Source: Arthrobacter sp. StoSoilB20 (GTDB lineage: Bacteria; Actinomycetota; Actinomycetes; Actinomycetales; Micrococcaceae). From it: 64,000 nucleotides of DNA. Shown here one piece after another: positions 42,519 through 51,150 of the stretch. How positions within the stretch are numbered: position 1 is the first letter of the stretch; every line of letters begins with the position of its first letter. The translations under genes were made by a program, and so were the position numbers. Location: the NCBI RefSeq assembly GCF_019977295.1, contig NZ_AP024651.1, positions 434,001 to 498,000 of the forward strand, read 5' to 3'. The notes below the pieces were generated by a model. The model was not told where the DNA came from, ran no database searches, and saw only the letters and a list, made by a program, of their open reading frames with translations.

Positions 42519-43472
42519 GTGATTTCACGCTCTAAAACCATGTCTGCCGCCGTCGCGGCACTGGCATCCGCAGCCCTTCTCCTCAGCGGCTGCGCTGCCA
42601 CGGATGCCAGCGCAAGCGCGAAATCGGAGACCCGCACCGTCACCAGCGAGGTCAAAGAGGTCAACATCCCGGCCGAGCCCAAGAAGGCCCTGGGCATGTA
42701 CACCACCGACCTGGACATGCTGATCACGCTCGGCATCCCGCTGGCCAGCCAGCAGCCAATCCGCGACAGCGGCTACTCCGGCTTCCCGTACTTTTTCGAC
42801 CAGGACGCCCTCAAAGGCATCACGCCGTTCACCAATTACCCGGAATTCAACTTCGAAGCCATCCTCAAAGCCCAGCCGGACCTCATCCTGAACGGCCTGG
42901 GTTATGACAAGGAGTTGGACGGGAAGCTCTCCGACATCGCCCCCACCTACACCTTCAATGGCTTTGACGGCAGCGACTGGCGTACCAAGTTCAAGACCGT
43001 GGCCGAGGCCTTCGGGAAGACCGCGCAATACCAAGCCTGGATGGACAAGTACCAAGCCAAAGTGGACCAGGTGAAGAAGCGCCTGGCCGCGGCAGGTAAG
43101 TCCGATCTTGTCATTGGCCCCGTGGACTACTACGAGGACCAGGTCTCGGTCAGTTGCTATGGAACCCCGTGCCTGGTCATCAAGGACCTGGGCTTGAAGG
43201 TATCCCCGCTGGCCGATGGCGAGGGCGTCAAGCTCAGCGCCGAGCAGCTGGAACAGCTCAACGGCATCGACGCCATCATCACCACCGAGGTTCCTGAGAA
43301 GGACGGAGCCAACCCGGACGCTTTCGCCCCGCTGGCCAACAACAAGCTCTGGACCTCGCTGCCCTTTGTGGCCAACAAGCAGATCCACCCGTACGACCTC
43401 GAAATGATCTACGGTTCCCCGAGCGGCCAGTACGCATTGCTCGAGAAGTTTGAAAAGGCGCTCCTGCCATGA
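42519..43472 (+). CDS. Iron-siderophore ABC transporter substrate-binding lipoprotein
   Basis: The 317-residue precursor has a lipoprotein signal with Cys25 in LLLSGCAA. The mature part is a class III binding protein: KKALGMYTTDLDMLITLGIPLA, FEAILKAQPDLILNGLGYDKELDGKLSDIAPTY and a C-terminal LWTSLPFVANKQIHPYD. It would capture a ferric siderophore at the membrane surface. GTG 42519 is supported by AGAGGA 6 nt upstream. It heads a five-gene operon and lies behind a good DtxR-like box. Confidence 0.93.
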   Translation: MISRSKTMSAAVAALASAALLLSGCAATDASASAKSETRTVTSEVKEVNIPAEPKKALGMYTTDLDMLITLGIPLASQQPIRDSGYSGFPYFFDQDALKGITPFTNYPEFNFEAILKAQPDLILNGLGYDKELDGKLSDIAPTYTFNGFDGSDWRTKFKTVAEAFGKTAQYQAWMDKYQAKVDQVKKRLAAAGKSDLVIGPVDYYEDQVSVSCYGTPCLVIKDLGLKVSPLADGEGVKLSAEQLEQLNGIDAIITTEVPEKDGANPDAFAPLANNKLWTSLPFVANKQIHPYDLEMIYGSPSGQYALLEKFEKALLP

Positions 43473-44350
43473 TGAGTATCTACAGGGCAGAGGTAGTGGC
43501 CACGCGCCTGCTCACGCCGGGAATGTGTCGGATCACCTTCGGTGGTCCCGGCCTGGCCGGCTTCGCCAGCACGGGTGTGGGCGATGAATACCTGCGGGTT
43601 TTCCTGCCGGATCCGGGGACCCGGGAGGCACGCCTGCCGATCTCCGCCGGAGACTCCTGGGACTGGTCGCCGGGGGTTGAGCCGTCCGCCAGGCGGACCT
43701 ATACCGTCCGCGCTGTGGACCCTGCCGCCGGAACGGTGGACATCGACTTCGTCATTCACGACGGCGGGTTGGCAGCTTCCTGGGCGCAGCACGCCCGGGT
43801 GGGTGACGTCGTCGGACTTAACTCGCCCACTGGATTGTACGAACCGCCCGCTGACCTTCAATGGCAGATCCTGCTGGCCGATGCCACCGGGCTTCCGGCT
43901 GTTGCCCGGCTGGTGGAACAGACGCCGCCCGGTGTCCGGACGCGTGTCCTGATCGAGGTGGAAGAGCCATCGCACCGGCAGGAACTCACCTTGGGCGCCG
44001 GCACTGAAATCGCGTGGATCTACGGCGGGAACGGCCACAGCCAATCGCGGTTGGATGAGGTGCTGCGCTCCATGGAATTGCCCGGCGGTGTGGGCTACAT
44101 CTGGGTAGCAGGAGAGACCAAGGTCCTTCGGGGGATCCGCAAATATCTCCGGCATGAGAAGAAGCTGACGCCCGCGTCCTACAAGCTGGTTGGCTACTGG
44201 ACGGACCAGAGCGAAGCGTGGGAAGAACGTTGGGAAAACCTCGACGCCGAAACCCGCCGCTGGTTCGACGACCTCTGGTCCAACGAGAAGCGCGATCGCG
44301 AGGAAATCGTGGACCTGCAGGACGCCAAGTTCGAATTGCTGGGCCTGTAG
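43469..44350 (+). CDS. Siderophore-interacting protein (ferric-siderophore reductase, SIP family)
   Basis: The 293-residue flavoprotein resembles ViuB/YqjH. The FAD motif is RRTYTVRAVD, followed by VDIDFVIHDGGLAASWAQHARVGDVVGLNSPTG. The NAD(P)H domain has WIYGGNGHSQSRLDEVLRSM and VGYIWVAGETKVLRGIRKYLRHE. It releases iron from imported ferric siderophore by reduction in the cytoplasm. The start overlaps the binding-protein stop as ATGA. Next to an exporter-fold ABC pair this recalls mycobacterial IrtA, in which a SIP domain is fused to the transporter. Confidence 0.93.
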   Translation: MMSIYRAEVVATRLLTPGMCRITFGGPGLAGFASTGVGDEYLRVFLPDPGTREARLPISAGDSWDWSPGVEPSARRTYTVRAVDPAAGTVDIDFVIHDGGLAASWAQHARVGDVVGLNSPTGLYEPPADLQWQILLADATGLPAVARLVEQTPPGVRTRVLIEVEEPSHRQELTLGAGTEIAWIYGGNGHSQSRLDEVLRSMELPGGVGYIWVAGETKVLRGIRKYLRHEKKLTPASYKLVGYWTDQSEAWEERWENLDAETRRWFDDLWSNEKRDREEIVDLQDAKFELLGL

Positions 44351-45465
44351 TGACGGCTGGAACCATGGCGCGGGCGTCGCAGGTGTCCGTGCCCGCCGAC
44401 GCTCAGGGGGCTCCCGGTGGTGAGGCTTCCGGTGGTGCGGCCGGTGGCGCCGCTGCCGGTCTTGCCTCCGCGAACCGGTACCGGCTCATGGGGTTGCTCA
44501 CGGCGGTGGCTGCCCTGGCCCTGGTTCTGTGGCTCAGCCTCGTAGTGGGCTCCAAGGACGTGGACCTGGCCAGCCTTTGGCCGGCGATCACTGCGTATGA
44601 CGGTTCGCCGGAACATGTGATCATCCGCGACCTCCGGCTGCCGCGTACGGTGACCGGTGTGCTGGTGGGAATCGCACTGGGTTTGTCCGGGGCGCTGATC
44701 CAGGCATTGACGCGCAACCCCTTGGCGGACTCCGGCATCCTGGGAGTCAACGCGGGTGCGGGTTTCTTCGTGGTCCTGGGCGTGGCGTTGTTCGGTGTCA
44801 CCACCATCGGGGAGTACATCTGGTTTTCGTTCGCCGGTGCAGTGGTTGCCACGGTGGGTGTGTACTTCATCGGGTCAAGGGGGAGGGGCGGGGCGACACC
44901 GCTCCGCCTCACCCTTGCCGGTGTTGCCCTGGGTGCGGTGCTGGGTGGAATCTCGTCCGGCATCACCCTTCTCCGCCCCGCAGTGTTCGATAGCATGCGC
45001 AGCTGGAGCGCCGGCACGTTGAGCAACCGGACCTGGGAAATCTTCACCGCTGTCACACCGTTCATCGTGGTTGGCGCGCTGATAGCCCTCGCCCTCGCAC
45101 GGCCGCTCAACGCCGTAGCCTTGGGCGATGACACCGCCAAGTCACTTGGTGCCAATATCACCAGCACCCGGGTCTGGACCATCGTGTCCGTTACCCTCCT
45201 CTGCGGCGCTGCGACGGCTGCCGCCGGCCCCATCGGCTTCGTGGGACTCATGATTCCGCACGTTTCCCGGTGGATCGTAGGACCGGACCAACGCTGGATC
45301 CTGGCCTACACCCTGGTGCTTTCACCGGTGCTGCTTCTCGTCTCGGACATCGCGGGCCGGCTGGTGCTTCGTCCGGCGGAAATGCAGGTGGGCATCATCA
45401 CCGCGTTCATCGGCGCACCGGTCCTGATCTGGCTCATCCGACGCCGGAAAGTGAGCACCTTGTGA
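44350..45465 (+). CDS. FecCD-family ferric-siderophore permease, subunit 1
   Basis: The 371-residue protein has a Gly/Ala-rich N-terminal tail (about 1-40) and about nine or ten transmembrane helices with FecCD landmarks: LRLPRTVTGVLVGIALGLSGALIQALTRNPLADSGILGVNAGAG and AAAGPIGFVGLMIPHVSRWIVG, which contacts the ATPase. It pairs with the next gene as a heterodimer. The start is taken as GTG 44350, which overlaps the SIP stop by one base; ATG 44365 is also possible. Confidence 0.93.
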   Translation: MTAGTMARASQVSVPADAQGAPGGEASGGAAGGAAAGLASANRYRLMGLLTAVAALALVLWLSLVVGSKDVDLASLWPAITAYDGSPEHVIIRDLRLPRTVTGVLVGIALGLSGALIQALTRNPLADSGILGVNAGAGFFVVLGVALFGVTTIGEYIWFSFAGAVVATVGVYFIGSRGRGGATPLRLTLAGVALGAVLGGISSGITLLRPAVFDSMRSWSAGTLSNRTWEIFTAVTPFIVVGALIALALARPLNAVALGDDTAKSLGANITSTRVWTIVSVTLLCGAATAAAGPIGFVGLMIPHVSRWIVGPDQRWILAYTLVLSPVLLLVSDIAGRLVLRPAEMQVGIITAFIGAPVLIWLIRRRKVSTL

Positions 45466-46550
45466 CGGGCGCCAATCTTGTGCCTTCCATCAGGCAGGCG
45501 ACATCCATTGACTTCGGCCGACGGACCCTGGCCATCCGTGGGTTCCGCGGGCGCGTCTCGTTCCGCGTCGACGTTCGCACGGTGGGTGTCACCGCCGTCC
45601 TCGTCGCCGCCGCCCTGGCGCTCGCCGTCGTCGCCCTTGGTTTGGGTGAGTTCAGCATCGCGGTGCCGGACGTCGTGTCCGCGTTGCTGGGTCAATCCAC
45701 TGGAGCCGTGCACATGGTGGTGGTGGAGTGGAGACTGCCCCGCGTGCTCCTGGCCCTGTTGTTGGGGGCGGCCCTGGGTGCCAGCGGGGCGATCTTCCAG
45801 TCGCTGACGCGCAATGCGCTGGGCAGTCCGGACGTGATCGGCTTCAACACCGGCGCGTACACCGGTGCCCTGGTGGTCATCCTGCTGATGGGCGGCGGGT
45901 ACTTCGCGGTGTCCGCCGGTGCCTTGGTAGGTGGGCTGGTGACGGCTGCTTTGGTGTACCTGTTCGCGTACAAAAAGGGCATCCAAGGCTTCAGGCTGAT
46001 TATTGCCGGCATCGCCGTGAGCGCCATGTTGGCGTCGGTGAACACCTGGATGATCCTCAAAGCCTCGCTGGAACAAGCCATGTCCGCAGCGGTGTGGGGT
46101 GCCGGTTCCTTGAACAAGGTCTCCTGGGACCAGGTGCTTCCGGTGGTGGGTACCTTCGCGGTGCTGCTGGTCCTGCTGGCCTTTTACGGCAGGCGGTTGG
46201 GACTGCTGGAGATGGGCGACGACGCCGCCAGGGCCTTGGGCGTCCGGCTGGAAGGCTCGCGGCTGGTCCTGGCAGTGGTGGGTGTGGCATTGACTGCCAT
46301 GGTCACCGCGGCGGCCGGTCCCATTGCCTTTGTTTCCCTGGCCGCTCCCCAACTTGCCCGGCGATTGACCCGGTCCGCCTCGGTGGGGATGCTCCCCTCC
46401 GCAGCCATGGGCGCCTTCCTGCTGGTGGCCAGCGACATCGTGGCGCAGAACCTGTTCGCGCCCATCCAACTGCCTGTGGGAGTGGTGACCGTCAGCATCG
46501 GCGGCTGCTACCTCGTCTGGCTCCTTGCCCGCGAGGTGAAGCGGCAATGA
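45462..46550 (+). CDS. FecCD-family ferric-siderophore permease, subunit 2
   Basis: The 362-residue partner permease shows the same helices: EWRLPRVLLALLLGAALGASGAIFQSLTRNALGSPDVIGFNTGAYTGA and AAAGPIAFVSLAAPQLARRL, the ATPase-contact loop. The start is GTG overlapping the previous stop (GTGA). An N-terminal tail of about 40 polar residues precedes the first helix. It forms the membrane channel with the upstream subunit and is energised by the downstream ATPase. Confidence 0.93.
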   Translation: MTGANLVPSIRQATSIDFGRRTLAIRGFRGRVSFRVDVRTVGVTAVLVAAALALAVVALGLGEFSIAVPDVVSALLGQSTGAVHMVVVEWRLPRVLLALLLGAALGASGAIFQSLTRNALGSPDVIGFNTGAYTGALVVILLMGGGYFAVSAGALVGGLVTAALVYLFAYKKGIQGFRLIIAGIAVSAMLASVNTWMILKASLEQAMSAAVWGAGSLNKVSWDQVLPVVGTFAVLLVLLAFYGRRLGLLEMGDDAARALGVRLEGSRLVLAVVGVALTAMVTAAAGPIAFVSLAAPQLARRLTRSASVGMLPSAAMGAFLLVASDIVAQNLFAPIQLPVGVVTVSIGGCYLVWLLAREVKRQ

Positions 46551-46567
46551 ATTCCGAGGAGATTGTC

Positions 46568-47419
46568 ATGACTGATGTGTTGGATAACGCTGCTGTGGTT
46601 TGCCCGCCGGGGTCGGCGTTGTCGGGTTCGGCGTTGCCGGCTTCGGGGCGCCTCAGCGCCCACAACGTGAGCCTCGGATATGCAGGCCGTACGGTGTCTT
46701 CCGCACTTGACGTGAGCATTCCCGATGGAGGGTTCACCGTCATTGTGGGGCCGAATGCCTGCGGAAAGTCGACGTTGTTGAGGGCGCTGTCCCGGCTTCT
46801 TGAGCCCAGCACCGGTTCCGTGTTGTTGGATGGGAAGAGCATTTCCTCCTATGGGGCAAAGGAAGCCGCGCGTCGTCTGGGACTCTTGCCGCAGACCTCC
46901 ATTGCCCCCGACGGAATCACCGTAGCTGACCTGGTAGCGCGCGGACGCTACCCCCACCAGAAGCTGTTGCGGCAGTGGTCCGAAACGGATGAAGCCGCTG
47001 TGGTGGCGGCCTTGGAGGCCACCAATGTGACTTCGCTGTCCGGCCGATTGGTGGACGAGCTCTCCGGCGGGCAGCGGCAAAGGGTGTGGGTGGCCATGGT
47101 CCTCGCCCAGCAAACCCCGCTGCTCCTGCTGGATGAGCCCACTACGTTCCTGGACATCGCACACCAGATTGAGTTGCTGGAACTCTTCCGGCGGCTCAAC
47201 AACCATGGCACCACGCTGGTTGCCGTGCTCCACGATCTCAACCATGCCTGCCGTTATGCCACGCACCTGATCGCCATGAAGGACGGTGCCGTGATTGCCG
47301 AGGGGCGGCCCGCCGACGTGATCTCGGCCGAGCTGGTGGAGCACGTGTTTGGCCTGCCGTGCATGGTGATCGATGACCCCGTAAGCCACACGCCGCTGGT
47401 GATCCCGCTGGGCTCCTGA
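46568..47419 (+). CDS. Ferric-siderophore ABC transporter ATPase (FecE/FepC type)
   Basis: The 283-residue protein has all ATPase motifs: Walker A GPNACGKST, Q-loop LLPQTS, signature LSGGQRQRVW, Walker B LLLLDEPTTFLD, and the switch His in VLHDLNHACRYA. It drives the FecCD pair. I chose ATG 46568 because GAGGAG lies 6 nt upstream; ATG 46547, overlapping the permease stop as ATGA, has no such site. The first 30 residues are a non-conserved Ala/Ser-rich extension. Last gene of the iron-uptake operon. Confidence 0.93.
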   Translation: MTDVLDNAAVVCPPGSALSGSALPASGRLSAHNVSLGYAGRTVSSALDVSIPDGGFTVIVGPNACGKSTLLRALSRLLEPSTGSVLLDGKSISSYGAKEAARRLGLLPQTSIAPDGITVADLVARGRYPHQKLLRQWSETDEAAVVAALEATNVTSLSGRLVDELSGGQRQRVWVAMVLAQQTPLLLLDEPTTFLDIAHQIELLELFRRLNNHGTTLVAVLHDLNHACRYATHLIAMKDGAVIAEGRPADVISAELVEHVFGLPCMVIDDPVSHTPLVIPLGS

Positions 47420-47468
47420 GTACCGCCACCCCGGACCCACCCCCGCCCTGTCTGCGCACCTCGGCGCG

Positions 47469-48365
47469 CTACTGCGCCCCCAGCAGCTCTTCCCGCCGCT
47501 GCTCCGTCTCCTCCCGCAAGGCCTGCACGACGGCGGCTACCGCGGGGCGGCGCATGGAGTCCGGGCGGAGGACCATCCAGTAGGGGAGAAGCTCGGCGAA
47601 GTCAGACCGGAGCAGGCGCACCAAATCCGGGTGCCGGTCAGCCATGAAGCACGGAAGGAATCCCACGCCTGCCCCGGCCCGGGTGGCTTCCACATGCACA
47701 AACACGTTGGTTGAACTCAGTCCGTCACGCATGGTGGGAACCAGCCGGCGGGGAGCGTCCAGGTCATCCACTTGCAGCATCGAGTCAACAAAATAGACGA
47801 GCTGGTGCTGCGTCAGTTCCTCGACGCTCTCCGGCGTGCCCTTGTCTGCCAGGTAAGCGCGGGACGCGTACATGCCCAGCCGGTACTCTCCGAGCCTGAT
47901 GGCTTCGGCGCGGTGAACCTGCGGCGTCCCCACCACCACTTCGATATCCAGGCCGGAACGTTGCTGCAACGCCCTGCGTGTCACCGTCACGATCTCCACG
48001 CTCAGCCCTGGGTGCTCCCTCCGCAAGCGCGCCACGGCGGGCGCCGCGACGTAGGCGCTGAAGCCATCGGTCGCGGTCATGCGTACGACGCCGGTAATGG
48101 GGTCGGGTGCAGTGTCGCTCGGTCCCAGCGAGCCCACGGCCGCTTCGATCCGCTCAGCAACCAGTGCGGCTTCGGCGCCCAGTTCCGTCACTTCCCACCC
48201 ACCGGCAGCCCGCGCAAGGACCCTGCCGCCCAGCGCTTTCTCCAGCGCCGCTATCCTGCGCGAAACCGTGGTGTGGTTCAGTCCCAAGGCCTGGGCCGCC
48301 GTCGTAAATTTTCCTGAACGTGAGACGGCAAGGAAGATGAGGAGGTCGTCGGGGTTCGGGTTCAT
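47469..48365 (-). CDS. LysR-family transcriptional regulator
   Basis: From ATG 48365 the product is 298 residues: an N-terminal HTH (DDLLIFLAVSRSGKFTTAAQALGLNHTTVSRRIAALEKALGG) and a periplasmic-binding-like effector domain at about 90-290. It is divergent from the MHS transporter and 3-hydroxybutyrate dehydrogenase genes, the usual LysR arrangement, so it probably activates them. The effector is unknown, though 3-hydroxybutyrate or a related acid is a fair guess. The spacer carries a palindrome (48446-48466). Confidence 0.9.
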   Translation of the reverse strand: MNPNPDDLLIFLAVSRSGKFTTAAQALGLNHTTVSRRIAALEKALGGRVLARAAGGWEVTELGAEAALVAERIEAAVGSLGPSDTAPDPITGVVRMTATDGFSAYVAAPAVARLRREHPGLSVEIVTVTRRALQQRSGLDIEVVVGTPQVHRAEAIRLGEYRLGMYASRAYLADKGTPESVEELTQHQLVYFVDSMLQVDDLDAPRRLVPTMRDGLSSTNVFVHVEATRAGAGVGFLPCFMADRHPDLVRLLRSDFAELLPYWMVLRPDSMRRPAVAAVVQALREETEQRREELLGAQ

Positions 48366-48445
48366 ATCTGCAATTCTGCACACCTAAGGTGCCTTATTGG
48401 TCATTGAGGCATAACGAATCTGCAGCAATACTCAGTGGAGCTATT

Positions 48446-48466
48446 CGTGTTGTGGATCACAACACG
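48446..48466. promoter_or_regulatory. Perfect 9-bp palindrome before the MHS transporter gene
   Basis: CGTGTTGTG (48446-48454) and CACAACACG (48458-48466) flank GAT, 37 bp upstream of the transporter start. A perfect, closely spaced palindrome suggests a GntR/IclR/Crp-type site rather than a typical LysR T-N11-A box, although the latter cannot be excluded. Which protein binds is unknown. Confidence 0.6.
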
Positions 48467-48502
48467 GTCAAAAGGGTCAAAGAGGACACTGAGGAGATGG
48501 AT

Positions 48503-49888
48503 ATGAGCGTAGAGCAGCGCTCCGCGTCAAAGGCCGGGAAAGGCGCCGGCCAAGGCTCCGGCCTGAAGAAGATCGTCGCGGCCTCGATGGTGGGCACGGT
48601 GGTGGAGTGGTACGAGTTCTTCCTCTACGCCACGGCTGCCACGCTGGTTTTCGGCAAGTACTTCTTCCCGAGCACCGGCAACGAACTGGATGGCATCATT
48701 CAAGCCTTCATTACCTATGCGGTGGGCTTCGTGGCCCGTCCGCTCGGTGGCATTGTCTTCGGCCAGATCGGCGACAAACTGGGCCGCAAGCCCACTCTGC
48801 AGCTGACAATCGTGATCGTGGGCGTTTCCACCTTCCTGATGGGCTGCCTCCCCGGTTTCGTGGACATCGGCTACTGGGCCCCGGCCATGCTCGTGGCGTT
48901 GCGCTTCATCCAGGGCTTCGCCCTCGGCGGCGAATGGGGCGGCGCCGTGCTGCTCGTGGCTGAGCACAGCCCCAACAAGTCCCGCGGCTTCTGGTCCTCA
49001 TGGCCCCAGGCGGCAGTGCCGGTGGGCAACCTCCTGGCCACCCTGGTCCTGTTCGTCATGTCCACCACGCTCAGCAGCGAGGCCTTCCTCGGCTGGGGCT
49101 GGCGCGTAGCGTTCTGGCTCTCCGCAGTGATCGTGTTCGTGGGCTACTACATCCGTACCCACGTCACCGAAGCCCCCATCTTCCTCGAAGCCAAGGCACA
49201 GGTGGAAGAGTCCAAGGCAATCAGCTACGGCGTGGGCGAAGTCATCCGCAAGTACCCCAAGGGCATCCTCCAGGCCATGGGGCTCCGTTTCGCGGAGAAC
49301 ATCATGTACTACCTCGTAGTGAGCTTCGCGATCGTCTACCTCAAGAGCGTCCACAAGTACGACACCTCCTCGCTCCTGCTGGCACTCCTGATCGCCCACG
49401 TCATCCACTTCCTGGTCATCCCGCAAATCGGACGCCTGGTGGATTCATGGGGACGCAAACCCGTCTACCTCATCGGCGCGATCACCGGGGCAACGTGGCC
49501 GTTCTTCGCCTTCCCCATGTTCGACACCAAGAACGCCGTGGTCATCGTCCTGGCCGTCACCATCGGTCTCTGCCTCCACGCGTTCATGTACGCAGGACAG
49601 CCGGCCATCATGTCCGAGCTCTTCCCCACCCGCATGCGCTACTCGGGTGTCTCGCTCGGCTCGCAGGTCACCTCGATCTTCGCCGGTTCACTGGCTCCGC
49701 TGCTGGCAACCCAGTGGCTCAAGGACACCGGGTCCTGGGTTCCCACAGCCATCTACCTCGTGGTCGCCTGCGCGATTACCGTCGTCGCAGTCGTTTCGTT
49801 GAAGGAGACCAAGGGCATCGCCCTGCAGGACGTGGACCAAGCCGACGCGATCCGCCACGGCCTGACAACCGCTACCTCGAAAGGCTGA
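48503..49888 (+). CDS. MHS-family (metabolite:H+ symporter) transporter
   Basis: The 461-residue protein is a 12-helix MFS member of the ShiA/ProP/KgtP group: KIVAASMVGTVVEWYEFFLYATAATLVF, PLGGIVFGQIGDKLGRKPTLQ between helices 2 and 3, and FIQGFALGGEWGGAVLLVAEHSP. These import carboxylates, betaines or shikimate with protons. Coupling to 3-hydroxybutyrate dehydrogenase, 4 nt downstream, suggests uptake of a 3-hydroxy acid. ATG 48503 is chosen because GAGGAG lies 6 nt before it; the ATG at 48497 abuts that site. Confidence 0.92.
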   Translation: MSVEQRSASKAGKGAGQGSGLKKIVAASMVGTVVEWYEFFLYATAATLVFGKYFFPSTGNELDGIIQAFITYAVGFVARPLGGIVFGQIGDKLGRKPTLQLTIVIVGVSTFLMGCLPGFVDIGYWAPAMLVALRFIQGFALGGEWGGAVLLVAEHSPNKSRGFWSSWPQAAVPVGNLLATLVLFVMSTTLSSEAFLGWGWRVAFWLSAVIVFVGYYIRTHVTEAPIFLEAKAQVEESKAISYGVGEVIRKYPKGILQAMGLRFAENIMYYLVVSFAIVYLKSVHKYDTSSLLLALLIAHVIHFLVIPQIGRLVDSWGRKPVYLIGAITGATWPFFAFPMFDTKNAVVIVLAVTIGLCLHAFMYAGQPAIMSELFPTRMRYSGVSLGSQVTSIFAGSLAPLLATQWLKDTGSWVPTAIYLVVACAITVVAVVSLKETKGIALQDVDQADAIRHGLTTATSKG

Positions 49889-49892
49889 TCCG

Positions 49893-50642
49893 ATGGAGAA
49901 CTCCTTGAACGGACGCAAAGCACTGGTGACCGGCGGGGCGAGCGGGATCGGGGCAGCCTGTGCCCGTGCGCTCGCCGCCCGGGGGGCGAAAGTTGTAGTG
50001 GCCGACGTCGACGCCTCCGGAGCTGCGGCCCTCGCCGATGAGCTGGGCGGCACTGCCTGGACCGTGGATCTGCTGGACGTGGACTCCTTGGCTGCGCTGA
50101 GCCTGGACTGCGACATCCTGGTCAACAACGCCGGTATCCAAAAAGTTGCCCCGATCGAGGAGTTCGAGCCTGCGGAGTTCCGGCGGATCCTGGCCCTGAT
50201 GCTGGAGGCCCCGTTCCTCCTCATCAGGGCCGCGCTCCCGCACATGTACGCCAACGGATTCGGCAGGATCATCAACATTTCCTCCGTCCACGGGCTCCGG
50301 GCATCCGCTTACAAGAGCGCCTACGTCTCCGCCAAACACGGGCTCGAAGGACTCAGCAAAGTCACCGCCCTGGAAGGCGGCGAGCGGGGCGTGACGTCCA
50401 ACTGCATCAACCCGGGCTACGTCCGCACCCCCCTTGTCGAGAAGCAGATCGCGGATCAGGCCCGGCTCCACGGCATTCCCGAGGCCGAAGTCCTGGCCAA
50501 GGTGATGCTCACCGAGTCCGCAGTGAAGCGCTTGGTGGAGCCTGCGGAAGTTGCGTCGTTGGCCGCGTGGTTGGCCTCCGACGACGCCGGTATGGTCACC
50601 GGCGCGAGCTACACCATGGACGGCGGGTGGTCGGCCCGGTAG
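49893..50642 (+). CDS. bdhA: 3-hydroxybutyrate dehydrogenase
   Basis: This SDR oxidises (R)-3-hydroxybutyrate to acetoacetate with NAD+. The 249-residue product has TGGASGIG (NAD site), VVADVDA (acidic residue for NAD), NNAGIQ, the catalytic Ser in ISSVHG and YVSAK. The block SAYVSAKHGLEGLSKVTALE with SNCINPGYVRTPLVEKQI is diagnostic for this enzyme within SDRs. It is the second gene of a transporter-dehydrogenase operon likely driven by the divergent LysR. Confidence 0.93.
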   Translation: MENSLNGRKALVTGGASGIGAACARALAARGAKVVVADVDASGAAALADELGGTAWTVDLLDVDSLAALSLDCDILVNNAGIQKVAPIEEFEPAEFRRILALMLEAPFLLIRAALPHMYANGFGRIINISSVHGLRASAYKSAYVSAKHGLEGLSKVTALEGGERGVTSNCINPGYVRTPLVEKQIADQARLHGIPEAEVLAKVMLTESAVKRLVEPAEVASLAAWLASDDAGMVTGASYTMDGGWSAR

Positions 50643-50679
50643 CTCCTTTGCGGCGCGCAAGTCCCCCGCCGCCGAGGTG

Positions 50680-51045
50680 GCGCTGCGCTTCAAACGGCTG
50701 CTGCGAAGCGGGCGTTTGGAGTGTTGGATCCGCTGCCACGAGCCACAGGAAAGCGGCCGCCGGACGGGCTGGGAGCGCGGACTGGTCTCGTTTCGCACTC
50801 CAGCGGTGGACTTTGTCAGAACGGGCCCCGCCAGACCGTCGCAAGAAAGGCTCTTCACTTTCCTCATCAGTGGGAGGGCGGAGCCCAATCTCTGGGACCC
50901 TCATCCCAACGATGCGAGCTTGCTTGGCCGGGGTGTTCGCTCGATCCAGCTGGACACAACCTTGGGCGTGATAGACGTGGCCGGCTTTCCCGAGGCCATG
51001 GAGGAGGTACGAGGACTGCTGTTCTATTTTGAGCCTGCGAGGTGA
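50680..51045 (+). CDS. Hypothetical protein, about 121 residues, start uncertain
   Basis: The frame continues open from inside the bdhA 3' end. The best start I see is GTG 50680 (VALRFKRLLRSGRLECWIRC), with only weak ribosome-binding sequence. The later part (ERLFTFLISGRAEPNLWDPH, GVIDVAGFPEAMEEVRGLLFYFEPAR) looks like real globular protein. No family is recognised. The composition is similar to its neighbours. Alternatively this is decaying DNA downstream of bdhA. Confidence 0.4.
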   Translation, partial: ALRFKRLLRSGRLECWIRCHEPQESGRRTGWERGLVSFRTPAVDFVRTGPARPSQERLFTFLISGRAEPNLWDPHPNDASLLGRGVRSIQLDTTLGVIDVAGFPEAMEEVRGLLFYFEPAR

Positions 51046-51150
51046 CAGCTGGCCCCAATGCTCGTCGTGAACATTGGCGTTGTTGGCCTTTTGTTTTCCT
51101 GCCCTTCCCGGGCGTTTTGAAGGTTGTCCACATAGACAACATGGGGTCTG

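Noticed and set aside
45306..46547. Long minus-strand frame opposite the FecCD permease
   Set aside because: The His/Gln-rich product is an artefact of the complementary strand; the plus strand encodes clear permease motifs.
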